A stretch of 64,000 nt of DNA from Phanerochaete sordida (lineage: Eukaryota; Basidiomycota; Agaricomycetes; Polyporales; Phanerochaetaceae), in assembly GCA_019973155.2 (NCBI GenBank), contig BPQB01000011.1, forward strand, positions 124,001 to 188,000. The letters are read 5' to 3'. The notes below the pieces were generated by a model, which saw only the letters and a program-made list of their open reading frames with translations, made no database searches and was not told the origin of the DNA. Below, piece after piece: positions 32,279-44,519 of this stretch (position 1 is the first letter of the stretch; each line of letters begins with the position of its first letter). The translations under genes were made by a program, and so were the position numbers.

Positions 32279-34239
32279 CGATCGTGCACGACCTCCAGGG
32301 CGCGGACTTTGTGTGGGTCGCGTCTGCATACGCGCTCGCTGCGACGGCGCTGCTGCCTGCGACGGGTGGCATGGCGCAGGTGAGCCCTCTCCTGCCCGCG
32401 CGTCCCGCTCCTCGCCCCACTCACTGACGCCCGCAGGTCTTCGGCCGGCGCCCATGCATGCTGCTCGCGCTCGCGCTGTTTGCGCTCGGGAGCGCGCTCT
32501 GCGGGTGTGCGCAGAGCATGCGCTGGCTCATCGCCGCGCGGAGTGCGTATCGACTCTCGTCCTCTCCTGCAGCGGACGTACGCTGATGGCCTGTGTGCAG
32601 CACTCCAGGGCGCGGGCGGCGGCAGCATCCTCGCGATCACTGCGATCGTCATCTCGGACCTCGTCCCGCTCGCCGAGCGCGCGGTGTACAACGCGTTCAT
32701 CGGCATGTGCGTGCTCTCTCACGTGTGCACGGCACTCACTCACATCGCGCAGGACGTGGGCCGTCGCGGCGGGCATGGGCCCCATCGTCGGCGGCGCGCT
32801 GGCGGAGCACGGCCAGTGGCGCTGGCTCTTCTGTACGTCAAGCATTGCCTACCCCCGACACCCAGCTCTGACCCGTGCCCGCGCCGCAGACCTGAACCTA
32901 CCCCTCACGGGCGTCGCGATGGTGCTCGTCGTGCTCTTCCTGAACGTGAAGACGCCGCGCGGGTCTTTCACCGCGAAGATGCGGCGCATGGACTGGATGT
33001 GCGTCCGCGCGCCCCCCGTCGCAGCCAGGAGCTGACCCCCGCCGCAGCGGGAACGCGCTCGTAATCAGCAGCTCGAGCGCGCTCGTCATCGCGCTCACGT
33101 GGGGCGGCGTGCAGCACCCCTGGGGCTCGGCGCAGATTCTCGCGCCGCTCGTCCTGGGCCTCGTGGGCCTCGGCGCGTTCGTGGTGTACGAGGCGCTCGT
33201 CGCGAAGGAGCCGTTGGTGCGTCGCCCGTCCCTGCAGATGTGCGTCTTTCTGAAGCCCTCGCAGGTTCCGATCGCGCTCTTGGCGAACCGCACGAGCTTC
33301 AGCGGGTACGCGTCCCCATGTTGAATCATCCATTACGCGCTAACGTCCGCCCGCAGTTACGTGCAGACCTTCGTCTCGCCGCTGCTGACCTTCTCCGTGC
33401 TCTGTACGTGCTCCCCATTCCTTTGCGCGGCCCCAGGCTGATCTCGTACAGACTTCGCGCCGGCGTTCTACCAGGCGAGCTGGGGCGCGTCGCCGATCCG
33501 CTCGGGCGTGTGGCTCTTCGGGCTCGTGCTCGCCGTCGGGCCCGTGCTCCTGTGCAGCGGCGCGAGCATCGCGCGCACGAAGACGTACCGCGTGCAGCTC
33601 TGGCTCGGCTGGGCCGCGTACGTCGCCGGCTTCGGCGTCATGTCTACCCTGACGGAGCGCTATGCCATCGCGCGCGCGACGGGCGGGCTGCTCCTGCTCG
33701 GATTCGGCAGCGGCATCGTGTACAGCGCGAGCTACTTCCCCGTGCTCGCGCCGCTGCCCGTATCCGCGAACGCGCCCGCGCTCGCGTTCTTCCAGTTCTG
33801 CCGCTCCTTCGCGTCGGTGCGCTCCGTCCTCATCCCCCTCCTCCCCTGCCCACTCATCTCCGGCGTGCAGGTCTGGGGCGTCACGATCGGCACCGCCGTG
33901 CTGCAGACGCAGCTTGCGCAGCGGCTCCCGCGCGACTTCGTCGACGCGCTCCCGGGCGGCGTCTCGCTCGCGTACGCCGTCATCCCCGCCATCGCGGGCC
34001 TGCCCGAGCCCGCGCACACGCAGGTGCGCGTCGCGTTCGCGCAGAGCATCCGCGTGCTCTGGCTCGTGATGATCGGTGTTGCTGCGTTTGGCGCGCTCGG
34101 CGCGCTGCTGATGCGCGGCCTGCCGCTGCACACGCAGGTCGACGAGCGCTGGGGCATGGAGGAGAAGGCGCGCCGCGACGAGGAGGCGGAGGAGAAGGTG
34201 AAGGAAAGGCAGCTCGAGCAGCCGGAGCCGACGCTATAG
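32279..34239 (+). pseudogene. MFS exporter paralogue, 3' part after the retrotransposon
   Basis: Direct continuation of 26803-27078. The sequence resumes within the exon as IVHDLQGADFVWVASAYALA, parallel to IAHDLNGVDFVWIASAYSLA in the intact copy. All later exons are present in the same order: VFGRRPCMLLALALFALGS, LQGAGGGSILAITAIVISD, MGPIVGGALAEHGQWRW, NLPLTGVAMVLVVLFLNVK, FYQASWGASPIRSGV, QVWGVTIGTAVLQTQLAQRL, and an acidic/basic C-tail ending at the TAG 34237-34239. No other stop or frameshift was noticed, so the element insertion seems to be the only lesion. The body is more GC-rich than the intact paralogue. Confidence 0.9.
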
Positions 34240-35495
34240 GGCGTGGTGCGTGCGTGCGCTCTCTTGTGTGCGTGGCGGTTGACATTAAGTCCTGCATTTC
34301 ATATGCACATAGTCGACGTACGCTTTGTCTCTACAACAGGACAGTCGACTTTCCTTCCGTCCTGCACGCTCGCGAGGCACACAACAGTCATACGTGCTGA
34401 TGTCAGCTGAAGCCACTGTGACCGTAATGCGATCGCATCTCGGCCCCCAGGCACGGTGGATGCCACCTTTGCCTTTCGGTCGGGCACCTCGGGCAGGGAA
34501 ACGTTGCTACCATAGCAGGCTACGGCGAGGCTCGTGATATCCCTGAGACGACCACTCACTCTCGCCCCACTCCGATACAATATATACGTACGTTCCTGGA
34601 CGCAGCGTGTACACGTGCTGGATGCGAGGCTGCACCGAGATCGATGTTCATGTCGGCGCATGTTCGCGTACCGTGCGCGTGAAAGGCGACGAATATTCGA
34701 GCCTCGGCAGTCCTGCCTCACTCTTTTCACGGTTATTCTGATCGTCTAGATTGCACCACAGGATGACCGAGCCGCAAGCGCGTCGCAGCAAAGCCTAACC
34801 TTGTCCAGTCTATCTCCGCTGGCGGGCTGTCCTCAATTTGATAGATGAAGATGCATGATGAGCAAGTTACGAACGCGAGTGCGAGGATCGGAACGTGACG
34901 ATAGCTGACAATATTTGTAGGTCCAACTAAGCTTAGGTCACCGCTGCATGCCAAGGTATATTTTGTAGTAAGTGGGCTACATGAAGTTGGCGGGCCGTCA
35001 AGGCGTCCAAGACCAGCCGCCGCGCGCCATTGTGGCGTACACGTGGCGCGCCGCGCCCTCGCTGCGAGCGAAACACCAAACTTGAACAAGTTCTCGACGT
35101 ACGCCTTACGTCGCGCCATTTCTCAGAGATTACCTTACCCCCCGAGTAGCATGCCTGGTAGTCGTCGAAGGTTAGGACAACGCGCATACTGGCAGCGGCA
35201 AGCGCACCGACCGCGGCCTGAACTGCCCTCGAGCATCACACGTGCACTGGCTCGCAGTGGACCTGCTGATGCACCGTGCCTGTCGGCGGCCGCTTCCCTG
35301 AGCGCATCATCGCCTCCATAACGCCTGCTAACACCTGCATCATGATCCCGAGCTGCGTATGCCACCATCTCAGCCGCCGTCGTCGTCACCGCGAGACGCC
35401 GCAGCATACTCCGGGGCCCGGGGGCATCCTGCCCTTGAAATACCCGAACGTCCAACAGGATAGACTTTACATCCCCCTCGACACGAGAAGATACT
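34240..35495. other. 1.25 kb intergenic, nothing recognised
   Basis: Open frames such as 34733-35119 minus and 35135-35455 minus have no recognisable domain. It holds the 3' end of the MFS paralogue and the promoter of the carboxylesterase. Confidence 0.4.
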
Positions 35496-37578
35496 ATGTT
35501 ACGTCGGTTGCTCGCTGTGTGCCTTGGCGCAGCAGCACTCGCTTACGGGTCCCTCGTGACCGTGAACACAACATCAGGACAACTTATTGGCAGTAACACC
35601 GACGGAGGTGCGTATTAGGCCATTCTATACGAGCCAACTGCTTACATACGTGCCGGCAGTGATCTCATTCAAGGGCGTGGTGCGTGTTACTGCTCTAAGC
35701 TTGAGAATTTGTGATGCTGACCTGCAGGTCTCCCGCAGCGCTTCGCACAAGCTCCCGTCGGGAACCTGCGCTGGGTCCCGCCCCAGCCCTTCGTCTCGCT
35801 CGAGGTCCAAAATGCAACATCATTTGCCCCGTCTTGCATCCAGCAGTTCTCCTCTGCGCTGGAAGAGGCGTTCTTCAATCAGGGCGGGCCCTCGAGCTCC
35901 TCCGAAGACTGTCTATTCCTGTAGGTACGTCCATACTCAATGGCCCCATACGGACTCTTCAACGCCTTCTAGCAACATATGGACGCCAACGAACGACAGC
36001 GGCACGCCCAAGCCCGTGCTCGTCTGGATCTACGGCGGGTAAGTACGCCGCCATTCCGCGCAGCCCGCAGCCCCGCGCTGACCACACCCAGCGCATTCAC
36101 CTTCGGCACGACCGCACTGCCGACGTACGACGGCACGAGCTTCGCCAAAAACCAGGACGTCGTCGTCGTGAGCGTCGCATACCGCACGAACGTCTTCGGC
36201 TTCTCGATGGCGCGCGACCTCGCGCCGCAGCGCACGAACCTCGGCCTCCTCGACCAGGAGCTCGCGCTGCAGTGGGTCCAGCAGAACATCGCCGCGCTCG
36301 GCGGCGACCCCGCGCAGGTCACGCTCATGGTGCGCCCCTCCTCCCCCTCCCCCACCGCCGCACCGCACCGCACACAGACTCTCACGCGCGCACCAGGGCC
36401 AGAGCGCCGGCGGGCAGTCCGTCGGCGCCGCGTTCCTGCGGCACACGGACGCGCACGCGCCGTTCCGCGCAGGCATCCTGCTCAGCGGCGCACCGACGTT
36501 CCGCAGCGCGGCGACGAACCACACGCCGTTCGACGCGTTCGCGCGCGCGGCAAACTGCAGCCAGCCCGCGGGGCCCGCGCGCCTCGCGTGCCTGCGCGCC
36601 GTGCCCGCCGCCGCCGTCTCCGCCGTCCTCGCCACGGACGCCGCGACGTTCGCGTTCGAGGCGGTCGTTGACAAGTTGCGTGGTTTATGTTGAGTGACGG
36701 GCGCGTGCTGATGCCGGGCAGCGCGACGTGGTTCGTGCAGCCGCTCGCGCGCATTGCGGCACGGGCGACGGCGCTGAAGCCGATTGTCGTCGGGAACGCC
36801 GCGGGCGACGGCACGGTGTGGGCGCTGGGATACAGCTCGCTGCGTGCCGCGATAACGGACTACCTGGGCGCGTCCGCGGCACAGGTGTCCGACGCGCAGG
36901 TGCGCGCGCTCTACCCCGGGCAGAACGACAGCGTGGTCACGGCGAGCTTCATCACGGATTACGACTACAAATGGTGGGTACGATTGCCGTGTGCGGCGCG
37001 GCGCGGCTGACGGCGAGCAGCGGCGCGGGCCTCTGGGCAAAGGCCTTCGTCGGCGCAGGCGAGCGCGACGTCTTCCGCTACAGCTACGGTGCGCGTCCCC
37101 CTCTCCTCTCTGCTGCATCGTACTGACCACCGCCAGGCGCGGTCTTCGTGGACCTCTCGCCGCTCCCGGGCCTCGGCGCGTGGCACGGCTCCGAGCGTGC
37201 GTCCCTCCCCGCTCCCCAGTCCCTGCCCGCACCGCTGACGCGCGCACAGTCCCGATGATCTTCGGCACGTACAACGCGTCCAGCGCCACCGCCGCGGAGA
37301 AAACGCTCAGCGCGACGCTGCAGGGCGCGCTCGGCGCGTTCGTGCGCGACCCGACCGCCGCGCCCGCGGCGCACTGGGCGCGCTACGCGGGCAACGCGAC
37401 GCGTGGGCTGGCTGAGCTTGGGTACCACGGGAACGTGGGCCCGGGAGATTTCGTCGAGGCTGTTCCGGGGGAGAGCCTGGTGAGTATTGATCTCTTGACG
37501 AGGGTTAGATGGAGCTGATGGGTGCAGGACGGGCCGTGCGCGGCGCTGTATGATCGGTTTTTGGCTGCTGGGGCGTGA
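35496..37578 (+). CDS. secreted type-B carboxylesterase/lipase, possible frame break
   Basis: Starts MLRRLLAVCLGAAALAYGS, a clear signal peptide. Downstream exons give PQRFAQAPVGNLRWVPPQPF, SEDCLFL-NIWTP, VLVWIYGGAFTFGTT (oxyanion-hole region), QDVVVVSVAYRTNVFGF, NLGLLDQELALQWVQQNI, and the nucleophile GQSAGG reconstructed across an intron at about 36330-36399. The catalytic His is in GAWHGSELPMIFGTY, rebuilt across an intron ending at 37249. The usual acidic residue region reads GNAAGDGTVW. Around 36670-36690 the frame breaks: FEAVVD runs into a stop unless exactly 20 nt (GTTGCGTGGTTTATGTTGAG) are skipped, which gives VVDNDGRVLMPG. That is too short for a normal intron, so this may be a disabling insertion or a sequence error. 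Otherwise the family features are complete. Confidence 0.85.
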
Positions 37579-38713
37579 GTGGGTGTTGGGAGGCGGGGGG
37601 CGCTGCGTGGAGGGCCTGTGGACTGTTGGCGAGATGGACTTCTGCTAGTGAGCGATGCATAACCTGGACAGTGGTGCTGATTGTTGCATGATTTCATTAC
37701 AACCATGTTGAAACAGCTGAATGCAAGATCTGAGAAGCCGTTCAATCGACCTCGCAGTATATTCTTTTCTGCGGGGGGTCCGTTCTCATTACCGGGAACG
37801 TTCGTTGCCATTTTCATCACTGCATCCTACCCTTAAATCTAATAAATCCTCGTATCTCATCCTTGCTGTCATTATCGTGGCTGGAAGACGAGGGCGGTTT
37901 GAGGCTAAATCGAATTTCCATTCCCAAATTGGGGCGCTCGTGCGAGCGCTTACATTATTTGTCGCGATTTGCCCGCCGCGCGGGAGACGAAGTTGGTCCT
38001 CTTTCTCACCCTCAGGCCTCGGATATGAGACAGTCCTCTCCACCGTTCTCGAACCTTTTCTTACTCGTAAGGGTGGCAACCCTATCTGGTTCAAAGCTTG
38101 CCGAACATCACAGCCACGACGAAATGCAACCGTGCCCAGTGACTACTTAGCAGCTTTCAACCTCATCGCCAAGGAGCAAAGTGCGGCTTCTAACACCTCT
38201 TTCCACTGAGCTTTCGTTGCTGTGCTCGAAATAGTTCTGCGCGGCGAGACGTCCGCGATGACTCGGATCGCGATCTGTCTCCGAGGCTCGATCAGAAACC
38301 GGGAGGCTTCACTGCACAAAGGTAAGTACGTCGCGATATCCCTGTTCGGACTTTTTGCTGACGTGCATGTCAAGCTGTCTGCGATGACAATTTGACTCCG
38401 GATTTGTTGCATGAACGCATCGCTCGAGCACGATTATATTCCGAGCGTGCATGTCCTTGGACTTCTGCGAAGACAGTTGCAGTGTACTGCGCCGTCAGCT
38501 AGAGTTTCGTGTAATACGCGAGATAAAGATGAGATGCTGCGTTGTCACTTCGCCCAGGATAGCTCGTTTGGGCACCAGCTGCGGACGACTGACATGGACA
38601 TTGACCCTGGGAACCGGATCACTCCATCACTGCCCTGCGTCCTCATAAACCTCGAGATCCCCTTTCCCTCTACGCGACACACTCTCGCTTCTAGCTATTC
38701 AAGATACGCCCCT
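37579..38713. other. 1.1 kb intergenic, nothing recognised
   Basis: No domain-bearing frame. It holds the promoter of the MLKL-like gene; a clear TATA box was not picked out. Confidence 0.4.
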
Positions 38714-41700
38714 ATGCCCCATAAGCCGCCGATTATCGAGTATGAGCTTTACGCCAGGTATGTTCTTGTCTGCTTGAACTGGGACTGGAAACACCCATCT
38801 GATCATCTCTCAATCTAGTTGCATGGCGTCAGTATCTGGTGGGAGAGGTCTTGCGATATGGTACGTACCCAGGTGACTTTGTTCCAGGACTAGCGGCGTG
38901 CTGATCTCTACCAGGGATCCGACGCCGCAGCCGCGCCCCGTACGCATCGGCGATGTCGGATTCCTTTATCTGGGCGGTTTCCGCACACTCTTCAACGTCA
39001 TAGATCCTTCCCTGAACGAAGCAACGACCACAGATCTACCAAACGGCTTCGTACCATTACTGGACTACGTACGACGCATCAAGAAGGTCAGGAAGCCTGG
39101 CCGACTGGTATCATCGGAGGCTCGTGTCACCACCGGGGGAGCAGGCTTTTCCATCGACAATATGTGCGCGGCATTCCGACCCATGTTCGCTGTACACTGA
39201 CCTCAGTTAGACCAGGAGAGGCTCTGGCAGCGAAGATGTCGTTTTCATTCGACAAAGCGGTCACACAGGGAGCAATCCTCCTGACGAAGGGCGAGACACA
39301 CTGTCACGACGTGCTTCAGCGGCCGCTCTTCGAGCGATACCTCTTGGACTACTATCAAACCTGGTACGACTTCGCGCGCGAGAGATACCCAGTCCAGAAC
39401 ATCGACGATATACGACTGGTAATGGGCTTGGACAGTACGACGGAGTTCACGATGCTCGCATTCGCACAGAACCAGAACGGCGTGACATTCGACTTCGAGC
39501 TGACGTCTTCCAACATCGCATCCTTATCTGCAGGGTGGGGCCAGTGGACGTATCAACACCCCCTAGTATTTGACAATTGGGGGCCGCAGGAAGTCAACGA
39601 TACGGCGCCAGCGGAACAAGACCAGTCACATGGCCCCGACCAATGCATCTTCGTACGAACGCTGCGCGTTTTTAAACGCCCATGGCCTTTTGCCCCACCC
39701 AGTATCAGGGCCGAAGCTGAGCCTGAGGATCCGGATCCCGAAGGCTCCGAGAACCACCACTCAGAGCTATGGACGAGCACCGGAACAAGTGGTGAGCAAA
39801 TCTCTTAAAATCCTTCGGACGCGTCTTGGCTAATACCTGTTTTTGCCAGCAAACACTGCTTCGGAGACCGTCGAAGTTCAATCCAACGTCTACCAAGTGC
39901 GTATTTCGAATTCGACATGCAGCGGATGCACTTATAATCTGTAGGGTCAAGATCCTGCCGACCGGGCCGCCGTGGATGCTTTCATGGTAGGTCATTATTA
40001 TTATGCTTCCGGCAGCACCTCGCTCACGTCGAACTCTATCCTCCTGTAGAACTCCCAAGCACAGCTGGCTGTCATCAGCGATATGGACTCCGAGAAAGAG
40101 GGGCGAATCATGCGCGAATTCGTCCATGACGGCATTCTCGGTACTGCACAGCATCCCGTACTCTTCATCGGTTACTGACTCTTGTGTAAATTCAAGTCGC
40201 CGCATTCGACCACCCGTCAGTTTCGGATCCTCAACTCGGAGACATTCCTATGTCTGCTCTGCCTGTGGCTAAGTCTTCGCCATCTCAAGGCCCTCTAGGA
40301 ATGCCTGTCGACACACACCGTCCCAAGGCTGTCGGTGTGGGTCAGACACCTACGTCCGAGAGTGGTGAGGGAGCGAAACTAGAGGACAGTTGGTGGAACC
40401 TCCTTACGGATTCGCCCAGACCGTGGTTAGAAGACAAGCCAAACACCGAGGACCCATTACCGGGGATGAGCTCGAGAGCGACCACTTCGATACCTCGTCA
40501 GACCGGATTCTGGGACCGGAAGGGCAGTGTCCCAACGGAGCAGACTGAGAGCTGGTTGCGCACAAAGGAGGTACGTCGCACGCCTCTATCATTCTGTCAC
40601 CGCTGACGAACGATTGGCAGATTGTTCAGGCGATCACCTCCGAGGTGCTCGGAACAAATGCAATGAACGCAGCAGCCGACGTCGAACGTAAAGTCCTTGA
40701 CATCGGCCCGCAAGTTCTGCAAACTGCACCTCTCCAGAGCCTCTCGGAGGCGGCTGCGGTTCTCGTCAACATCTGGAACTGTGTTCAGCTCGTAGAGGTG
40801 AGATTCAAAATGCTCCTACATGCACCGTATTTCTGACGTGCTGGTGAACTGCAGACAGATCGATTGCAATATCTTCGTCTCACCGAGCGCTGTGCCACCA
40901 TCCTGGCGTCGATCAGGCAGGAATTCGAGGAGTTGGGCACGATGGAGGCAGATTCGGCCCCTGAAATCAGTACTCCGCTGACTCGGCTCATCGGGTAGGT
41001 TCCCGGTTCGTGTGGGCCTGTACTGGCTGCTTATCCTCCTTCTCGTAGTGCCTATAAGAAAGTACTCATAGTAGTCGAAATGCAAAGCCGCAGACCATTC
41101 CTCAAGAGGTACCTCAAGAGAGAAGAGAGCCGGCAAGACCTCATGCAGTGCCACAGAATTCTCAGTCATGTCTTGCAAATGTTTACGGTAACCGTGTCCT
41201 CTTCGCGCTTTCTTCGGCGCTCATTTTTGTTGTAGCTCTCAATTCAAGTTCGCGTCCTCAAGAAGCTCGAGCAGTCGGACAAGCGCATGACCACTCTCCG
41301 GCAAATATCCCCACTTTATGTTCCAAGCACACTGCGAACCGAAATCGGTGTTCCGCCGTTATACACCTTTTCCCCCTCGTACCCAAGGAACTCACGTGTC
41401 ACCTTTATGGACAGACTTTCCGCTGCACAAGTCGAAGCCCATTCTGGGTTAGCCAATACCTCTCCTGATACCCAATTCCCCGGGGATCACACAGACGATC
41501 TGGTCGTCTCCTCACCCCATTCGGAGATGGTCTCGTCCGAACTCCCTGCGGATATTTATTCAGCTGCATCTCAAGTACAGTCCACCCTGGCCGTGCTGAT
41601 GCAGCGGGAAAACGAGCACGACAGCATCCATGACCTCGAGGACCTTCGTCGTATGTTGCGCCGGGCTCGAGACGACGATGCTGCGATGGCGCAGCTACTC

Positions 41701-44367
41701 CGAGTCCGAGCAGGGGAAGCGCCGGAAGCGGTGAGAGCACTCCAGCGTGCCTTAGGAGAGGAGATTGCTCGCGAGCTGGAGGAGCGCGAAATCCAGTACG
41801 TTGCCGATGAAGTGGACGATGTTGAGGCGGACGATATAGAGGACCCGGTATTCGCGAATCAGTCCCCGGACGCGTCTCAGGCACATGTGCCGGAGCTGCG
41901 TCAGTTGGTCCTTCGTCAGACGTCTGTATCCTCGGTCATAACGAACATCTCAGCAAGATCCGAAGACACGCTCGACCGAGAGTTCATGGAGAGCGCTAAG
42001 GATGCTATTGTACGCGCCTCTATCGCGTCCGGAGACCCTATCGCTGCACTTGCTCTTCCGCGCTGGACGATCACGCGTTACGAGGTGGACATCGAGGCGA
42101 AAATCAGGCAGAGCACCATCGGCAATATCTGGCGCGGTAGTTATCGTGGATATTCTGTCTTGGTACACGTTTTCCCTTCAGCGACGCCCAAGAACCTGTT
42201 CATCCACGCTGTGCAGCTACGGGACAAGCTACATCACCCTAACGTCCTCGGTATGGTCGGGGCAAACGCTGCCGAACCTTCACCCTTCATCGTCAGCCCA
42301 GGCAACCAATATGGCAACCTATCGTACTGGCTGTGGTCCCTCCATGCGACGGAATGGCAAGCTGCACTGGACGATCTCGAAGATGGTATTTTACCGATGG
42401 TTCGCGACATCGCAGTGGGAATGTCATATTTACATAAATCAGGCGTCTTTCACGGCGACTTGCAGGTGAGCAACTCGGCGCATGTCTTAGACTTGATGTA
42501 CTTAGACCATACAGTGCGCAAATATTCTTCTGAATAACCGCGGGCACTGTGTCATCTCCGACTTCGGCCTTGCCGATCTCAAGTCAGAGATCCACCGCCT
42601 CAGCAAAGACGGTAACTCATGTGCGTCCAAGCGTTCCTAACCATCCACGGTTGTCCTCATTCGTCAATGACTAGCTAGCGGCCCTCTGCACAGACAGCCG
42701 CCAGAAGCCAGGGCAGGCCAGAGCAAAGTGACCGCGCCTGGCGATGTATACGCCTTTGCGTGGGTCTGCGCGGACATTCTCACGCGAGGCAATCCTCTGG
42801 TTCCCAAGGACGAAGCACGCGATGAAGACATCGGGCACCTCGATGATAGTCTCTGGCGGGCGAGTTCGCGTCCGGAGCTTCCGCTTCTGCGCCGGTGGAG
42901 CGCACGACTAGCAGATATCGTGAATCCGTGCTCGGATTCGGACCCAGCCAGACGACCTACTTTTGACGGTCTTTCTGGTGACATCGGTGCCTTGCTTATG
43001 CAGCTTGAACGTAATGGCGCGGGCTTGGAGGGCGAAGACGTCGAAGTACAACGTGGCTGGTCAGATACTGGAAGCGAGAAAGCTGACGAGCAAGCGATCT
43101 TGGACGGCTCTTGGAATTCTTCGATCTCGGCTTCGCTAAGTACGCCTTTCTATTGCCCTCAATGACAGGCTATCGCTGATCACGACCCCTTCGGGGTATT
43201 GCAGACGCAACTCGTGAGATTGCAATGCATGCCAATGACAGCATGCTTCGCACTCCAGCCCGCAGAATCTCGCTCAATGGAGGTGAGCTTAAAATTCATC
43301 AACTTTCGGCATTACAGCCCAGATACTCATTTCAACAGAGCTAGAGTACGAGTATGGCTTCCCTACGGGTGCAACAGAGGTCGGGCAGCACCTTGTCCTC
43401 GACTCTGCTACCACTCTTCCGATCAGCTCGTCTCCCGAACCGACAGATCCCCGTCTGATAGATTCGAGGGATGAGCGAAGGTACCGCATGTTGTTGCAGC
43501 ACGAGTTTCATCCATCACGTATGTCCCCAAACCCGTTGATGGCATCGTAGAACTAACCATGCATTAGTCGTCCTACCCCTTTGGTCACCGTCACCGGTCG
43601 CGGTAGGGGCCATCGGCTACCTTAAAAAGCCGGAAGGAAGTTTCGTAACACTGTCCAATGCGTTCAGCCCACCTGGAGCGAAAGATGGACATAGCAACGG
43701 TCTACCGTCACTTGGTGGCTACGGTCGAACACCGGTTTCGACTGAGAAGATAGAGAAGCGCAGCTCCGGTCGACGTGCACTTGGTCATCTGCAAGGAATA
43801 GTATCACGCCAGACAGTCAGCAGGACGCACTCATTGCCACTGCACAAGGGCCAGAAGACCGCCCATTTATTCGTGGACTCAGCTGTATACCGCTATATGG
43901 TGGAGCTATCTGCAGCCCGCAAGTGGTTTCAGGCAAATGTGGACCAAATCCTCGCCATGTTCGGAACGGAGCACGCTATTCAAAGGGAAGATATCATGCT
44001 AGGTGAGCCTAGACTATCGATCATAGTTCACAATATTTGAAGGCTGAGGTCTTCGTACGCAGTAACTGGGGTGCTTGATGCGGCAGACTACGCACTATTT
44101 GTCAATCATGGAGGTCTGGCTGGCAAAGTGGACTTCGAGGTCTTCGCCAAAACTGCACCGGGCGACCCGTGGGGCCAGCTTATTACTACCGCGGTGGCGT
44201 CTTCACCGAATACTAGCCGATCCGGCGAAGTCGCTCACTTTAATACGCCCCGTCTAGACTGTGGACGCAAGATCTCGGCGGCTAGGAGACCAGGGGAGCC
44301 GCCGTGCGCTGTGTTGCTTGCTAGGCTACGATTTGCCCCAGACAGGGATGAGCCAACGTCGCTGTAG
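38714..44367 (+). CDS. MLKL-like protein: four-helix domain plus degenerate kinase, with two flanking domains
   Basis: Eighteen exons chained by GT-AG introns sum to 4,680 nt, exactly 1,560 codons. Order: N-terminal domain about residues 15-350 (RIGDVGFLYLGGFRTLFNVI, PGEALAAKMSFSF, GPDQCIFVRTLRVFKR), a pattern recurring in mushroom proteins; a Pro/Ser linker; about 478-655 an MLKL-NTD/HeLo-like helical bundle (LSEAAAVLVNIWNCVQLVE, DRLQYLRLTERCATIL, RPFLKRYLKREESRQDL, LSIQVRVLKKLEQSDKR); an acidic helical linker; about 905-1195 a kinase-like domain (GNIWRGSYRGYSVLVHVF, LHHPNVLGMVG, HGDLQCANILLNN, SDFGLADL, GDVYAFAWV); and a C-terminal domain (PVAVGAIGYLKKPEGSFVTL, KTAHLFVDSAVYRYM, LDAADYALFVNH). 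The beta-3 Lys is replaced by His, suggesting a pseudokinase. By analogy with MLKL the bundle may permeabilise membranes when released; this is inference. Confidence 0.8.
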
Positions 44368-44519
44368 ATCATGACCCGTAGTACTGAGACGTGACCGGGA
44401 CCATGCACCATAGGAAGAATATTGTCCAATTAAATTATCGATGGCGCCAGAATCAGTGGCGAGACTAAGAGGTTTTACGACAAGCATCCCACGCCTGACT
44501 ACAAACATGTTATTACCCC

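Noticed and set aside
33099..34400. 433-codon open frame on the plus strand over the MFS 3' part
   Set aside because: It is an out-of-frame shadow of the GC-rich MFS exons, which have clear transporter homology with the paralogue.
36030..37289. 419-codon open frame on the minus strand
   Set aside because: Antisense shadow of the carboxylesterase exons in GC-rich DNA.
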